Shown here: positions 37,151 to 45,038 of the stretch, piece after piece
Numbering within the stretch: the first letter of the stretch is position 1
Layout: every line of letters begins with the position of its first letter
Origin: Flavobacteriales bacterium
Lineage (GTDB): Bacteria; Bacteroidota; Bacteroidia; Flavobacteriales_D; CAJJDF01
Direction: 5' to 3'
Length of the DNA stretch: 64,000 bases
Assembly (NCBI GenBank): GCA_018609055.1
Contig: JABAYJ010000009.1
Span: forward strand, 245,761-309,760
The notes under the pieces: model-generated
What the model saw: the letters and a program-made list of their open reading frames with translations, nothing else
Told to the model about the DNA's origin: nothing
Database searches by the model: none
Position numbers and translations under genes: made by a program

Positions 37151-38137
37151 TTAATAAACTGGCTTCATGGCATCTTCTATAATGTCGCTAAATAGACTTT
37201 CTAATTCTAAGTCTTTTTGTTTAGAAACCATTAGAGGAACTAGGCTAGCAGCTGACATTCCTGGCGCAGTATTTACTTCAATAACAAAAGGCTCGTTATT
37301 TACAAGTATGTAATCTACCCGTACAATTCCTTTTAAACCAAGTAGTGTATATATGTTTTTAGTTATTGATTGTACACTTAATTTTATTTTATCAGAAACT
37401 CCTGCAGGACATATTTCTTGAGACAAACCTTCGTACTTTGCTTCGTAATCAAAGAATTCATTTTCACTTATTATTTCTACAAGTGGTAAAGTGTGTAATT
37501 CGTTTTCGATTTTATAACAAGCACAAGTAACTTCTTTTCCATCCATAAATGATTCAATCATCACTTCGTTACCTTGGGTAAAAGCTCTGTTAATTGCTGG
37601 TATCAGTTGCATTTCTTCTTTTACTTTAGAAATCCCAAAACTAGATCCACCATCATTTGGTTTTACAAAACATGGCATGCCAATTTCTGCAGAAATCTCT
37701 TTGGTATTGAATAATCCAGCCCTATCATTTATTAAGATTGATTTAGAAACATTAATTCCATTATTAGCCAATACTTGGTTGCATAACCATTTGTCGAAAG
37801 TGACTGAAGATGATTTAGAGTTACTCGAATTGTAAGGAATATTAAGCATATCTAAATATCCTTGTAGTTTTCCATCTTCACCAGGTGTGCCGTGAATAGT
37901 AAGGTAAACACAATCGAAGTTTATTTTGGTTCCATCTAGAACGAACGAAAAGTCATTTTTATTAATTGGTAAAAGGGCTTCATTTACCCTAACATTCCAT
38001 CCTTGCGAATTTATAATTACAACATAAGAGTTGTATTTATCTTTAGATAAGTTAGCATAAATAGTTTCTACACTTTTAAGCGATACTTCAAGTTCGCTTG
38101 AATATCCACCTGCAATAATGGCAATGTTCTTCTTCAT
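37151..38137 (-). CDS. ddl: D-alanine--D-alanine ligase
   Basis: Joins two D-Ala molecules using ATP to make the terminal dipeptide of peptidoglycan precursors, in the cytoplasm. With the ATG at 38137 (MKKNIAIIAGGYSSE) it has 328 residues. A longer frame from 38179 would add 14 residues before the conserved start. The ATP-grasp motifs are clear: HGTPGEDGKLQGYLDML, PCFVKPNDGGSSFGI, the VDYILV strand and EVNTAPGMSAASLVP near the end. It is separate from other cell-wall genes here. Confidence 0.95.
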   Translation of the reverse strand: MKKNIAIIAGGYSSELEVSLKSVETIYANLSKDKYNSYVVIINSQGWNVRVNEALLPINKNDFSFVLDGTKINFDCVYLTIHGTPGEDGKLQGYLDMLNIPYNSSNSKSSSVTFDKWLCNQVLANNGINVSKSILINDRAGLFNTKEISAEIGMPCFVKPNDGGSSFGISKVKEEMQLIPAINRAFTQGNEVMIESFMDGKEVTCACYKIENELHTLPLVEIISENEFFDYEAKYEGLSQEICPAGVSDKIKLSVQSITKNIYTLLGLKGIVRVDYILVNNEPFVIEVNTAPGMSAASLVPLMVSKQKDLELESLFSDIIEDAMKPVY

Positions 38138-38226
38138 TTTAGACTCAATTTTATTTCTCAAATTAAAGTTACTCAACAAGGCGTAAATCGAAGGGGTAAT
38201 TTACAAATTGAGTTAACTAAGGATTG

Positions 38227-38631
38227 TTAATTATTAGAGTTAATAGTATCAATAAGTTTATCCATGGCTTTGGTCATTTTTTGAGCTAAATAATGTTTAA
38301 CTCCTATAAATCCTTTGATTTTTATAGTAAAAAGCAATTCAATTTTGTCAGGATATTCGTTAAAAGAATAAAATAAAGTAGGTTTCAGAAATGGTATTTC
38401 TTTTATCATATAAGTGATTTTATTTTCTGATAATAATGGTTTTACTGAGTAACCAATAATAAATGGTAAATATTTAAAAGGTTTTTCTTTCACTTTATAA
38501 CTCCCACTTTCATTGGGTGCCGAAATTGAAATGATTAGAGGGTGGTGATTTGCAAAATTTTGAAGATTGCTGAAAATAGAATTTAATTTGGTTACATTTT
38601 TTTTGGTAATATATGTCTTATGAACTAACAT
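38227..38631 (-). CDS. SRPBCC-like hypothetical protein
   Basis: A 134-residue protein whose pattern of an early strand (VHKTYITKKN), a helix (LNSIFSNLQNFANH), several antiparallel strands and a long C-terminal helix (KHYLAQKMTKAMDKLIDTI) fits the SRPBCC/START fold. Its sequence similarity to known members is weak to my eye. It is the last gene of the ftsE-miaA operon, 6 bp after the HEXXH protein. Confidence 0.65.
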   Translation of the reverse strand: MLVHKTYITKKNVTKLNSIFSNLQNFANHHPLIISISAPNESGSYKVKEKPFKYLPFIIGYSVKPLLSENKITYMIKEIPFLKPTLFYSFNEYPDKIELLFTIKIKGFIGVKHYLAQKMTKAMDKLIDTINSNN

Positions 38632-38637
38632 AGATTG

Positions 38638-39564
38638 TTAATTTCTTTGAATAAATATTCTTGAATTGAAGTGTTCTGCCTCAAATTCAAAGTAATTTTT
38701 GTAATAGGTTGGTTTGGGTTGAGTATAGTATAAAGACCTAAAAAACAAGGGTTCATAATCAAAGTCAATATATTTTGAAACTTTAGTATATAGAGAACTT
38801 TTATCTAAAAGCTTTTTCAGAGGCTTTTGATAAAAGCTGGAAATAGGAAAGAAATCATAATGTTGAAAAGTGTGAACTATTTCATGTGGTATTATATTAT
38901 AGGATGGTCTGTTGTTTCTTTTTTCAATTGCAATAGCATTGTAACCACCCAATCCAGCAATTTGAATTCCATTAATCATAGTATTTGGGTTTAAATCAAA
39001 ATAAAACATACCATATTCTAAAGTTCTGTAAAAGTCTAATTTATGTCCTGAAGCTGAGAAACTTATAAGTGAAGCCATATTTGCTAATGATAACTTTGCA
39101 TTTAGTCTACTTCCTCTTTCTTCTGAACCATTATAATGAAAATTTACACCATAAAAATTACAGTAATAATTGGATAATATTTTTTCATTTCGAGAGGCAT
39201 TCATGGTTATCGAATGCCCCAAAAAAAAGTAAGCTCTATTTATTGGAGCAAAAAAAGTAAGTTGTTGGTTTTTAAGATAGTTAGTCTGATATTTAGCTGT
39301 GTATTTTACCGCTCCTCCAATACATCCTTTACCGAAATTTTTTATAAAAACCGGAAAGAATTTTTCTCCTGGTTTTTTGTTAATTACCCCTCCAACTCCC
39401 GCCATTAATCCATTGGATAGAATGTTGTAAGCTAAAATTTGATTTTGTTGTGCTCTATACTGGTTTTGTAAATCTGCTGGATTTTGTATCTGAGCATTCA
39501 ATTTTTTTGAATATGAAGCTATCAATAAAAACAATATAATAAACCCTTTAAATTTTAATGTCAT
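38638..39564 (-). CDS. Exported putative zinc metalloprotease-like protein (HEXXH)
   Basis: A 308-residue protein with a signal peptide (about 1-24, ending KLNAQ). After a glycine-rich region (about 50-90) and strand-rich middle, it carries H227-E-I-V-H231 in the context IIPHEIVHTFQHYDF, a classic zinc-metallopeptidase motif. Acidic residues near 293-297 (EFEAEH) are candidates for the third ligand. Two or three weak hydrophobic segments are present. I do not recognise the family and have not established protease activity. Its start overlaps the alkB stop by 4 bp (ATGA). Confidence 0.72.
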   Translation of the reverse strand: MTLKFKGFIILFLLIASYSKKLNAQIQNPADLQNQYRAQQNQILAYNILSNGLMAGVGGVINKKPGEKFFPVFIKNFGKGCIGGAVKYTAKYQTNYLKNQQLTFFAPINRAYFFLGHSITMNASRNEKILSNYYCNFYGVNFHYNGSEERGSRLNAKLSLANMASLISFSASGHKLDFYRTLEYGMFYFDLNPNTMINGIQIAGLGGYNAIAIEKRNNRPSYNIIPHEIVHTFQHYDFFPISSFYQKPLKKLLDKSSLYTKVSKYIDFDYEPLFFRSLYYTQPKPTYYKNYFEFEAEHFNSRIFIQRN

Positions 39565-40154
39565 AATATTTGTCTAAAAGTTAGGTTAATACGACTTTCT
39601 AAAGTTTTTGTTGTCTTAGGAATTTGATGTTTCCAATAATGTTGGGTTTCGCCAGCCATTGTCAATAAACTCCCATTGGATAATGGAATGTCTACTTTTT
39701 TCAATTCTTTGTTAGAGATATGTTTCAATTGAAATGGTCGAGTTTCACCAAAAGTAACTGAAGCAATTATTGGGTTTATTCCTAACTCTTTTTCGTTATC
39801 CTGATGCCAACCCATTCCGTCTTTACCATCTCGGTAATAATTAAGCAAACAACTATTGAATTTAGTTCCTGAAGCTTCTTCTATTTTTGATTTTATTTCA
39901 AGTAACTCTTTAGTCCAAGTTTTTGGCTCTAAGGAAAGTCCAGAGTATTTCATTACTTTTCCTTCGTCTCCATACCAAGCATTAAGTCTTGGGATTTTAT
40001 GTCGTTTACCATAAACAATAACTTCATCTTGAGTCCAATCAATTGTCTTGATTAACGATTGCATCAATCTATGACTTTCCTCCAAACTAAAAAATCCCTC
40101 ATGAAAAATAATTTTTCCATCAGGGATTTTAATATCTAAAGGTTCATTGAACAT
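39561..40154 (-). CDS. AlkB-like alpha-ketoglutarate-dependent dioxygenase
   Basis: A 197-residue Fe(II)/2-oxoglutarate oxygenase of the AlkB family, which oxidatively removes alkyl groups from bases. The iron site is H117-x-D119 (GWHQDNE) with H176, and the 2-oxoglutarate-binding arginines are R188 and R194 (ESRINLTFR). NAWYGDEG and YYRDGKDGMGWH are typical of the ALKBH2/3-like bacterial group. It lies 2 bp after miaA in the same transcript. Confidence 0.92.
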   Translation of the reverse strand: MFNEPLDIKIPDGKIIFHEGFFSLEESHRLMQSLIKTIDWTQDEVIVYGKRHKIPRLNAWYGDEGKVMKYSGLSLEPKTWTKELLEIKSKIEEASGTKFNSCLLNYYRDGKDGMGWHQDNEKELGINPIIASVTFGETRPFQLKHISNKELKKVDIPLSNGSLLTMAGETQHYWKHQIPKTTKTLESRINLTFRQIL

Positions 40155-40156
40155 TT

Positions 40157-41062
40157 TTACTTCAAGCTTTTCTCAATCAATTTCTGAATTTTTTCTTTTT
40201 CAGTAGTCACATCAAACCATTGCGTGTTCTTATCTTTTTTGAACCAAGTAAGTTGTCTTTTTGCAAAATTACGGGTGTTTTGCTTTATTTTTTCAATTGC
40301 AAAATCTAGTTCTGTTTCTCCATCAAAATGATTGAATAATTCTTTGTAACCAACTGTATTCAATGAGTTTAATTCTTTTTTTGGATGAAGAGATTTAGCT
40401 TCTTCAACCAATCCAGCTTTCATCATTTCGTCAACTCTTGAGTTAATTCTGTCGTAAATTAATTCAAGATCTGCAGTCAGTCCAATTTGAACAATATTAA
40501 AATCACGTTCTTTTGGTTCCTGCTTTCTCATTTCTGAGTATTTTTTTCCAGTAGTCAAGCAAACTTCAATTGCTCTTATCAATCTTTGTGGATTTTGTTT
40601 ATCCATAAATCGATAATGATCGTAATCTAACTTCTTGAGCTTCTGTTGCATATGTCTCAATCCATTTTCTTCCAATTCTTGGTTCAATTCAGCTCTTAAC
40701 TCCAAGTTACTAGGGATTTCATCAATACCGCTTAGTACAGCATTTACATACAATCCAGAACCTCCAACCATAATGGCTACATTCTTTTCTTTAAATAGGT
40801 CTTCAAGTTTTCCTAAAACCTCATTTTCAAATTTACCAGCAGTATAAAATTCTTCTACAGGTAAAAAATCTACAAAATGATGAGGAACTCCGTCCATTTC
40901 TTCAGAAGTTACTTTGGCAGTACCAATACTCATTTCTTTAAAAAACTGACGCGAATCTGCCGATATAATCTCACAACCTAATTGCTTAGCAAGTTCTACA
41001 GAAAGTGAGGTTTTCCCTATTGCGGTAGGACCTACAATAGTTATTAATGTGTTTTTTTTCAA
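40157..41062 (-). CDS. miaA: tRNA dimethylallyltransferase
   Basis: Adds a dimethylallyl group to A37 of tRNAs that read UNN codons. It has 301 residues, the usual length. The P-loop GPTAIGKTS is at residues 11-19, followed by the conserved ISADSRQFFKEMSIGTAK and HHFVDF. GGSGLYVNAVLSGID and the C-terminal NTRNFAKRQLTWFKKD motif are present. Its start overlaps the SDR stop by 4 bp. Confidence 0.97.
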   Translation of the reverse strand: MKKNTLITIVGPTAIGKTSLSVELAKQLGCEIISADSRQFFKEMSIGTAKVTSEEMDGVPHHFVDFLPVEEFYTAGKFENEVLGKLEDLFKEKNVAIMVGGSGLYVNAVLSGIDEIPSNLELRAELNQELEENGLRHMQQKLKKLDYDHYRFMDKQNPQRLIRAIEVCLTTGKKYSEMRKQEPKERDFNIVQIGLTADLELIYDRINSRVDEMMKAGLVEEAKSLHPKKELNSLNTVGYKELFNHFDGETELDFAIEKIKQNTRNFAKRQLTWFKKDKNTQWFDVTTEKEKIQKLIEKSLK

Positions 41063-41853
41063 GTTACTTTTACGTTTCTAATGATACGAGCAAATAGCCC
41101 AGGAAAAAATCGTTTTACGTAAATCGCAAACACTTCCTTTTTTCCAATCCAAGCTTCTCGTTTATTTTTTCTTAATGCTTTTATATATTTTTTAGCCAAT
41201 ACTTCTGGAGCAATTCCATCAGCAATAGCTGGATCTTTTTTGTTCTGTTTATCTCCACTAGCAGTTAATGCGTTTTCTGAGATACTTGTATTTATTGGTC
41301 CAGGACATATAATTGTTACTCCAATATTGTAATCATGTATTTCCGCTCTTAAACTATCGTAAAATCCATGCAAAGCATGTTTTGATGCTGCATAAGCTGT
41401 TCGAACCGGAGAACCAAATTTACCAACAACACTTGATGTTACAGCAATTTGTCCTGATTTCTTTTTTATAAAATAGGGGAGTACCTCTTTTGTTAAGGCT
41501 ACTGTTCCAAAATAATTAATATCAAATATTCTTTTATCTACCGAAAGAGGAGTTTCAACTGCTAATCCTCTTTGGCTAATTCCACCATTATTTATCAGTA
41601 CATCCAATCCTTCGAAAAGAGAAAGTGCTTCGATAGTTTTTTCTTTCAATAAATTAAACTCACCTAAATCTAATGGAAGTAGCTTAACAAGCTTAATGTC
41701 CTCGCATAAAGAGCGAGTCTCTATCAATTTTTCGTTATTACGAGCAGATAGAATTAAGTTAGCTCCTAATTTAGAGAATTCTATAGCCAAAGCTCTCCCA
41801 ATTCCTGAGGAAGCTCCAGTTATCCAAACTGTTTTATTTTGGTATGAATTCAT
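41059..41853 (-). CDS. SDR family oxidoreductase
   Basis: A 264-residue short-chain dehydrogenase/reductase. The nucleotide-binding TGASSGIG is at 12-19 and the NNGG motif at 88-91. The catalytic Ser (140/141), Tyr154 and Lys158 are in TSSVVG...YAASK. The C-terminal hydrophobic/basic segment (FAIYVKRFFPGLFARIIRN) resembles the membrane-associated DHRS7-like group. The substrate is unknown. Its start overlaps the ftsE stop by one base. Confidence 0.92.
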   Translation of the reverse strand: MNSYQNKTVWITGASSGIGRALAIEFSKLGANLILSARNNEKLIETRSLCEDIKLVKLLPLDLGEFNLLKEKTIEALSLFEGLDVLINNGGISQRGLAVETPLSVDKRIFDINYFGTVALTKEVLPYFIKKKSGQIAVTSSVVGKFGSPVRTAYAASKHALHGFYDSLRAEIHDYNIGVTIICPGPINTSISENALTASGDKQNKKDPAIADGIAPEVLAKKYIKALRKNKREAWIGKKEVFAIYVKRFFPGLFARIIRNVKVT

Positions 41854-42542
41854 TAGCTGTATTTAATGGCCATTTCTTGAGCCTTACGATTTACACATTG
41901 GTAAATTCTTCCCGGATAAGTTTCAATAGTCTTGTAATGGTGAGTTGCCATAAAAATGGTAACACCTTGCTGTGAAATACTCATCAATAAATCCATTACT
42001 TCTCTAGCTGTTTCTGGATCTAAACTTCCAGTAGGCTCATCAGCTATTATTAAATCTGGTTCGTTTAGTAGAGCTCTAGCGATAGATACTCTCTGTTGTT
42101 CTCCTCCAGATAATTGATGAGGATAATTGTTGTTTTTACCAACAATTCCTACCATCTTCAGAACTTTTTCAATTTGATCGTTTATCTTATTCTTTCCTTT
42201 CCAATCAGTTGCTTCTAGTACAAACCTCAAGTTTTCATAAACTGTTCTATCGTACAAAAGTTTAAAATCTTGAAATACGTTTCCGATTTTACGCCTAAGC
42301 ATAGGAACAGATTTAGGTTTTAGAGTCATTAAATCAAAACCTACTGCAGTACCATGACCACCAGATAGTTTTGTTTCTCCATAAATAACATTTAAAAGAG
42401 AACTCTTTCCGCTACCAGTTTTTCCAATCAGGTATACAAATTCTCCTTTTCTTAATTCAATGTCAATAGAGTCAAGAACTTTGTGATCACCATAATGGAT
42501 TTGTCCCTTTTCTATCGAAATTATTAATTCTCCTTGTTCCAT
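41853..42542 (-). CDS. ftsE: Cell division ATP-binding protein FtsE
   Basis: The ATPase of the FtsEX complex, which couples cytokinesis to peptidoglycan hydrolase activation at the inner membrane. The protein has 229 residues from the ATG at 42542. Walker A is GKTGSGKSS (40-48), the ABC signature LSGGEQQR (144-151) and Walker B IADEP (166-170). FVYLIGKTGSGKSS and NVFQDFKLL are typical of FtsE. An alternative TTG two codons upstream overlaps a -7 element and is less likely. No ftsX is adjacent, which is common in this phylum. It is first of a six-gene operon with SDR, miaA, alkB, the HEXXH protein and the SRPBCC-like protein. Confidence 0.9.
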   Translation of the reverse strand: MEQGELIISIEKGQIHYGDHKVLDSIDIELRKGEFVYLIGKTGSGKSSLLNVIYGETKLSGGHGTAVGFDLMTLKPKSVPMLRRKIGNVFQDFKLLYDRTVYENLRFVLEATDWKGKNKINDQIEKVLKMVGIVGKNNNYPHQLSGGEQQRVSIARALLNEPDLIIADEPTGSLDPETAREVMDLLMSISQQGVTIFMATHHYKTIETYPGRIYQCVNRKAQEMAIKYS

Positions 42543-42545
42543 ACT

Positions 42546-42553
42546 CAAAGATA
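42546..42553 (-). promoter_or_regulatory. -7 promoter element immediately before ftsE
   Basis: On the minus strand TATCTTTG matches TAnnTTTG and ends only 3 bp before the ftsE ATG. If used, transcription would start at or next to the ATG, giving a leaderless message. Confidence 0.45.
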
Positions 42554-42642
42554 AGATTTATTGATTGATTATTAAATAGAGGTAATGTGGTTTTATTAAA
42601 ACTCTTTGTAAATGAGAACGAATAATTAAAAAATATAAAACG

Positions 42643-42675
42643 AAAAAAAGCACCCCTTCTAGGAAGAGGTGCTTT
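42643..42675 (-). terminator. Intrinsic terminator of rplU-rpmA
   Basis: On the minus strand AAAGCACC and GGTGCTTT form the outer stem, with an imperfect inner stem, and a T-run follows. It starts 22 bp after the rpmA stop. Confidence 0.9.
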
Positions 42676-42696
42676 AATATGATAAGTGAATTAACT

Positions 42697-42957
42697 TTAG
42701 TTTTCGAAAGGAACTACAGATACAAATGATCTGTTGTCTTTTTTCTTAGTAAAAGTTACAATTCCATCTTCTTTAGCAAACAAAGTATGGTCTTTCCCCA
42801 TACCTACATTTGTTGAAGGATGATGTTTTGTTCCTCTTTGTCTGATGATGATGTTACCAGCTATACAAGCTTGTCCACCAAATATCTTTACACCAAGACG
42901 TTTTGATTCTGATTCTCTACCGTTATTTGAACTACCGGCACCTTTTTTGTGAGCCAT
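42697..42957 (-). CDS. rpmA: 50S ribosomal protein L27
   Basis: An 86-residue ribosomal protein near the peptidyl transferase centre. The N-terminus is [24 protein letters not shown], the unprocessed form without the Firmicutes N-terminal extension. [28 protein letters not shown] is diagnostic. It lies 14 bp after rplU in the conserved rplU-rpmA pair. Confidence 0.99.
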   Translation of the reverse strand: MAHKKGAGSSNNGRESESKRLGVKIFGGQACIAGNIIIRQRGTKHHPSTNVGMGKDHTLFAKEDGIVTFTKKKDNRSFVSVVPFEN

Positions 42958-42971
42958 ACTCTAATTATTTT

Positions 42972-43280
42972 TTAAGAAATTGCGTTAATAGTCAGTTTCG
43001 TAAGATACTGTCTGTGACCTTTCTTTAGTTTATATCCTTTTCTTCTTTTCTTTTTAAAGATGATAACCTTATCACCTTTCAGATGTTCCTCTACTTTAGC
43101 AGTTACGGTAACACCTTCTATAGCTGGGGCGCCAAGCTTAATCGTTCCGTTATCATCTGTCATCAAAACTTTGTCAAACTTCACTGAAGCTCCAACCTCG
43201 TCTTGTAACCTATGAACGAAAAGAGTCTGGTCTTTCACAACTTTAAATTGTTGCCCTGCTATCTCTACAATTGCGTACAT
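42972..43280 (-). CDS. rplU: 50S ribosomal protein L21
   Basis: A 102-residue 23S rRNA-binding protein. It starts MYAIVEIAGQQFKVVKDQ and contains the conserved KVIIFKKKRRKGYKLKKGHRQ signature near the C-terminus. It is first gene of the rplU-rpmA operon, with a well-spaced promoter 30-60 bp upstream and a terminator after rpmA. Confidence 0.99.
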   Translation of the reverse strand: MYAIVEIAGQQFKVVKDQTLFVHRLQDEVGASVKFDKVLMTDDNGTIKLGAPAIEGVTVTAKVEEHLKGDKVIIFKKKRRKGYKLKKGHRQYLTKLTINAIS

Positions 43281-43309
43281 AATTAATTAATTTTTTATTA
43301 TTCGGATTG

Positions 43310-43340
43310 CAAAAATATAAAAACCTTTTTCTTTATCCAA
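43310..43340 (-). promoter_or_regulatory. Promoter of rplU-rpmA
   Basis: On the minus strand the -33 TTG (43338-43340) and the -7 element TATTTTTG (43310-43317) are separated by 20 bp, in line with the Bacteroidota consensus TTG-N17-23-TAnnTTTG. The element ends 29 bp before the ATG. Confidence 0.68.
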
Positions 43341-43389
43341 TGTTTTTAGTCATTATTTAAAAAGAAATAAGCCTTCATTTTCTTTCCTC

Positions 43390-43485
43390 TTACTTTTTCT
43401 TTGCTTTTTTCTCAGCTCTCTTTTCTTTTAAAGACTTTGTAGCCTCTTTTTTTACTGCTTTTTTAGCATCTTTTCCTTTTCCCAT
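43390..43485 (-). CDS. Possible 31-residue lysine-rich small protein
   Basis: An ATG-started frame reads MGKGKDAKKAVKKEATKSLK and continues EKRAEKKAKKK before TAA. More than 40 percent of residues are Lys. The start MGKG recalls the small basic ribosomal protein THX, but the rest does not match it. It lies alone between rplU's promoter and a gene fragment, with an A-rich sequence before the ATG. Low-complexity A-rich DNA could produce such a frame by chance. Confidence 0.4.
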   Translation of the reverse strand: MGKGKDAKKAVKKEATKSLKEKRAEKKAKKK

Positions 43486-43542
43486 TTTTAGTCATTTTAT
43501 AATTAAAATCTAATGTAAGGATTATGTTCAGGATTATAATAG

Positions 43543-43986
43543 TTAAAATATATAAATTTGTGCAATGGAACGAATGGGGCATCCAATATAGTGAATCCAT
43601 GTATAGTAACATTTCCAAATGACAAATCAAGAACTTATACAGTGAAATTAAATGCGGTAACTGAATATGGTTGCAGGGATTCTGTTGAATATAATTTGAT
43701 AATACTGGATGAATTACTTTTATTTATTCCAAACTCCTTTTCTCCAAATAATGATGGAATAAATGATGAATTTTCGATAAGCTCAGAGGGAATTAATACG
43801 CTTAAGTTTATTATATTTAATAGATGGGGAGAAGAAATTTTTATAACAACCGATCCCAACTTTATTTGGGATGGTTCTTATAATGGTAGTCAGGTAATGA
43901 GTGGTTCCTATCCATATAAGATGAGAGTTCAAACCAATAATGGCTTTGCTTCTGAACAGTTTGGACATATTACCATAGTTAGATAG
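43543..43986 (+). pseudogene. C-terminal fragment of a PKD-type secreted protein with T9SS type B sorting domain
   Basis: The open frame has no ATG near its beginning and starts inside a PKD-like domain (CNGTNGASNIVNPCIVTF, then YTVKLNAVTEYGCRDSVEYN). It ends with a complete gliding-motility C-terminal (CHU_C, type B) domain: IPNSFSPNNDGINDEF, FNRWGEEIF, WDG and SGSYPYKMRVQ. Intact genes of this kind usually encode very large adhesins, so more than 90 percent is probably missing. A TAAATTTG promoter-like box coincides with the broken 5' end, and TTG 43558 could serve as a start. No signal peptide remains, so the type B signal cannot be used. Confidence 0.8.
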
Positions 43987-43991
43987 TCAAG

Positions 43992-44180
43992 CTAATTTTT
44001 AACTTCTGAAGCTTGTTTTGATTTTCTATTAAAAAAGTAAAGAGGCAAAAATCCAAAGTTTAACAATACGAAACCACTGAATAATATAATGCTTGCAAAA
44101 GGCCAGTGCATTATTTTAAACATTATTCCAGTGCTTAATGCGAATGATGATAAGAATCCAATTAGGTTTATAATTTTCAT
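43992..44180 (-). CDS. Small GldL-like two-helix membrane protein
   Basis: A 62-residue protein with two hydrophobic helices (about 5-23 and 28-50) separated by GIMFKIMHWPFAS. The KIMHWP motif is also found between the two helices of the gliding/T9SS motor protein GldL and of many small Bacteroidota membrane proteins. The start at 44180 (MKIINLIGF) is preferred over a longer frame from 44219. It is far too short to be GldL itself and its function is unknown. Confidence 0.65.
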   Translation of the reverse strand: MKIINLIGFLSSFALSTGIMFKIMHWPFASIILFSGFVLLNFGFLPLYFFNRKSKQASEVKN

Positions 44181-44248
44181 AATATTTTGTTTTATGGTTA
44201 ATATGCTCTTGTAATACACGAATTGAAAAAAGTAACAAAGTATTATTC

Positions 44249-44278
44249 TTTGTCATAGATTTTCGATTCCTATCTTTG
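44249..44278 (+). promoter_or_regulatory. Promoter of truA
   Basis: The -33 TTTG (44249-44252) and -7 TATCTTTG (44271-44278) are separated by 18 bp, a full match to the Bacteroidota consensus. It lies 19 bp before the truA ATG. Confidence 0.72.
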
Positions 44279-44297
44279 CAAGTAATAATGAATTAAG

Positions 44298-45032
44298 ATG
44301 CCAAGACATTTCATCAAATTAGCATATAACGGAATAGGTTTCCATGGTTGGCAAATCCAGGATAACGCAATTACTGTGCAAGGTGAATTGAACAAAGCTT
44401 TGAGTTTATTATTGAGCCAAGAAATAAAAATTACAGGTTGCGGAAGAACTGATACTGGTGTAAATGCTAGTTGTTTCTTCGCTCATTTTGATGCTGATAA
44501 TTTGATTGATAACTTGGTGTATAAACTCAATAGTTTATTGCCAAATTCAATAGTGATAGAAACTATTATTGATGTTGAACCAGAGGCTCATGCTCGATTT
44601 GATGCTAAAGCCAGAACTTACCAATACTTTTTTCATACCAAAGCCAATCCATTTTTAGGGGAGTTTTCTACTTATATTTCTAGTGAACTGGATATCGAAA
44701 AAATGAATAAAGCCTGTGAATTATTATTGGTTACAACCGATTTCACTTCTTTTAGTAAAGTACATACCGATACGTTTACGAATAATTGTAAAGTCAGCTT
44801 AGCTAAGATTTCTGAACTAGAAGCTGGCAAATTTGTATTCGAAATTAAAGCCGATCGTTTTTTACGAAACATGGTTCGAGCAATTATGGGAACTCTTATT
44901 CAAGTTGGAAAAGAGAAGCTCACCATAGAACAATTTCAAGAAGTAATAGATTCACTAGACAGAGGAAAAGCTGGAAAATCAGTTGATGGTAAAGCTCTGT
45001 TCTTATCCAATGTGGCTTATGATTATCTATAG
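44298..45032 (+). CDS. truA: tRNA pseudouridine(38-40) synthase TruA
   Basis: Makes pseudouridine at positions 38-40 of the anticodon arm. It has 244 residues. The catalytic aspartate is D52 in GCGRTDTGVNA, and FHGWQIQ (15-21) and the C-terminal FLRNMVRAIMGTL motif confirm the family. It is a single gene with a well-formed promoter. The next gene is convergent, with a 6-bp gap. Confidence 0.97.
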   Translation: MPRHFIKLAYNGIGFHGWQIQDNAITVQGELNKALSLLLSQEIKITGCGRTDTGVNASCFFAHFDADNLIDNLVYKLNSLLPNSIVIETIIDVEPEAHARFDAKARTYQYFFHTKANPFLGEFSTYISSELDIEKMNKACELLLVTTDFTSFSKVHTDTFTNNCKVSLAKISELEAGKFVFEIKADRFLRNMVRAIMGTLIQVGKEKLTIEQFQEVIDSLDRGKAGKSVDGKALFLSNVAYDYL

Positions 45033-45038
45033 TTCCTT

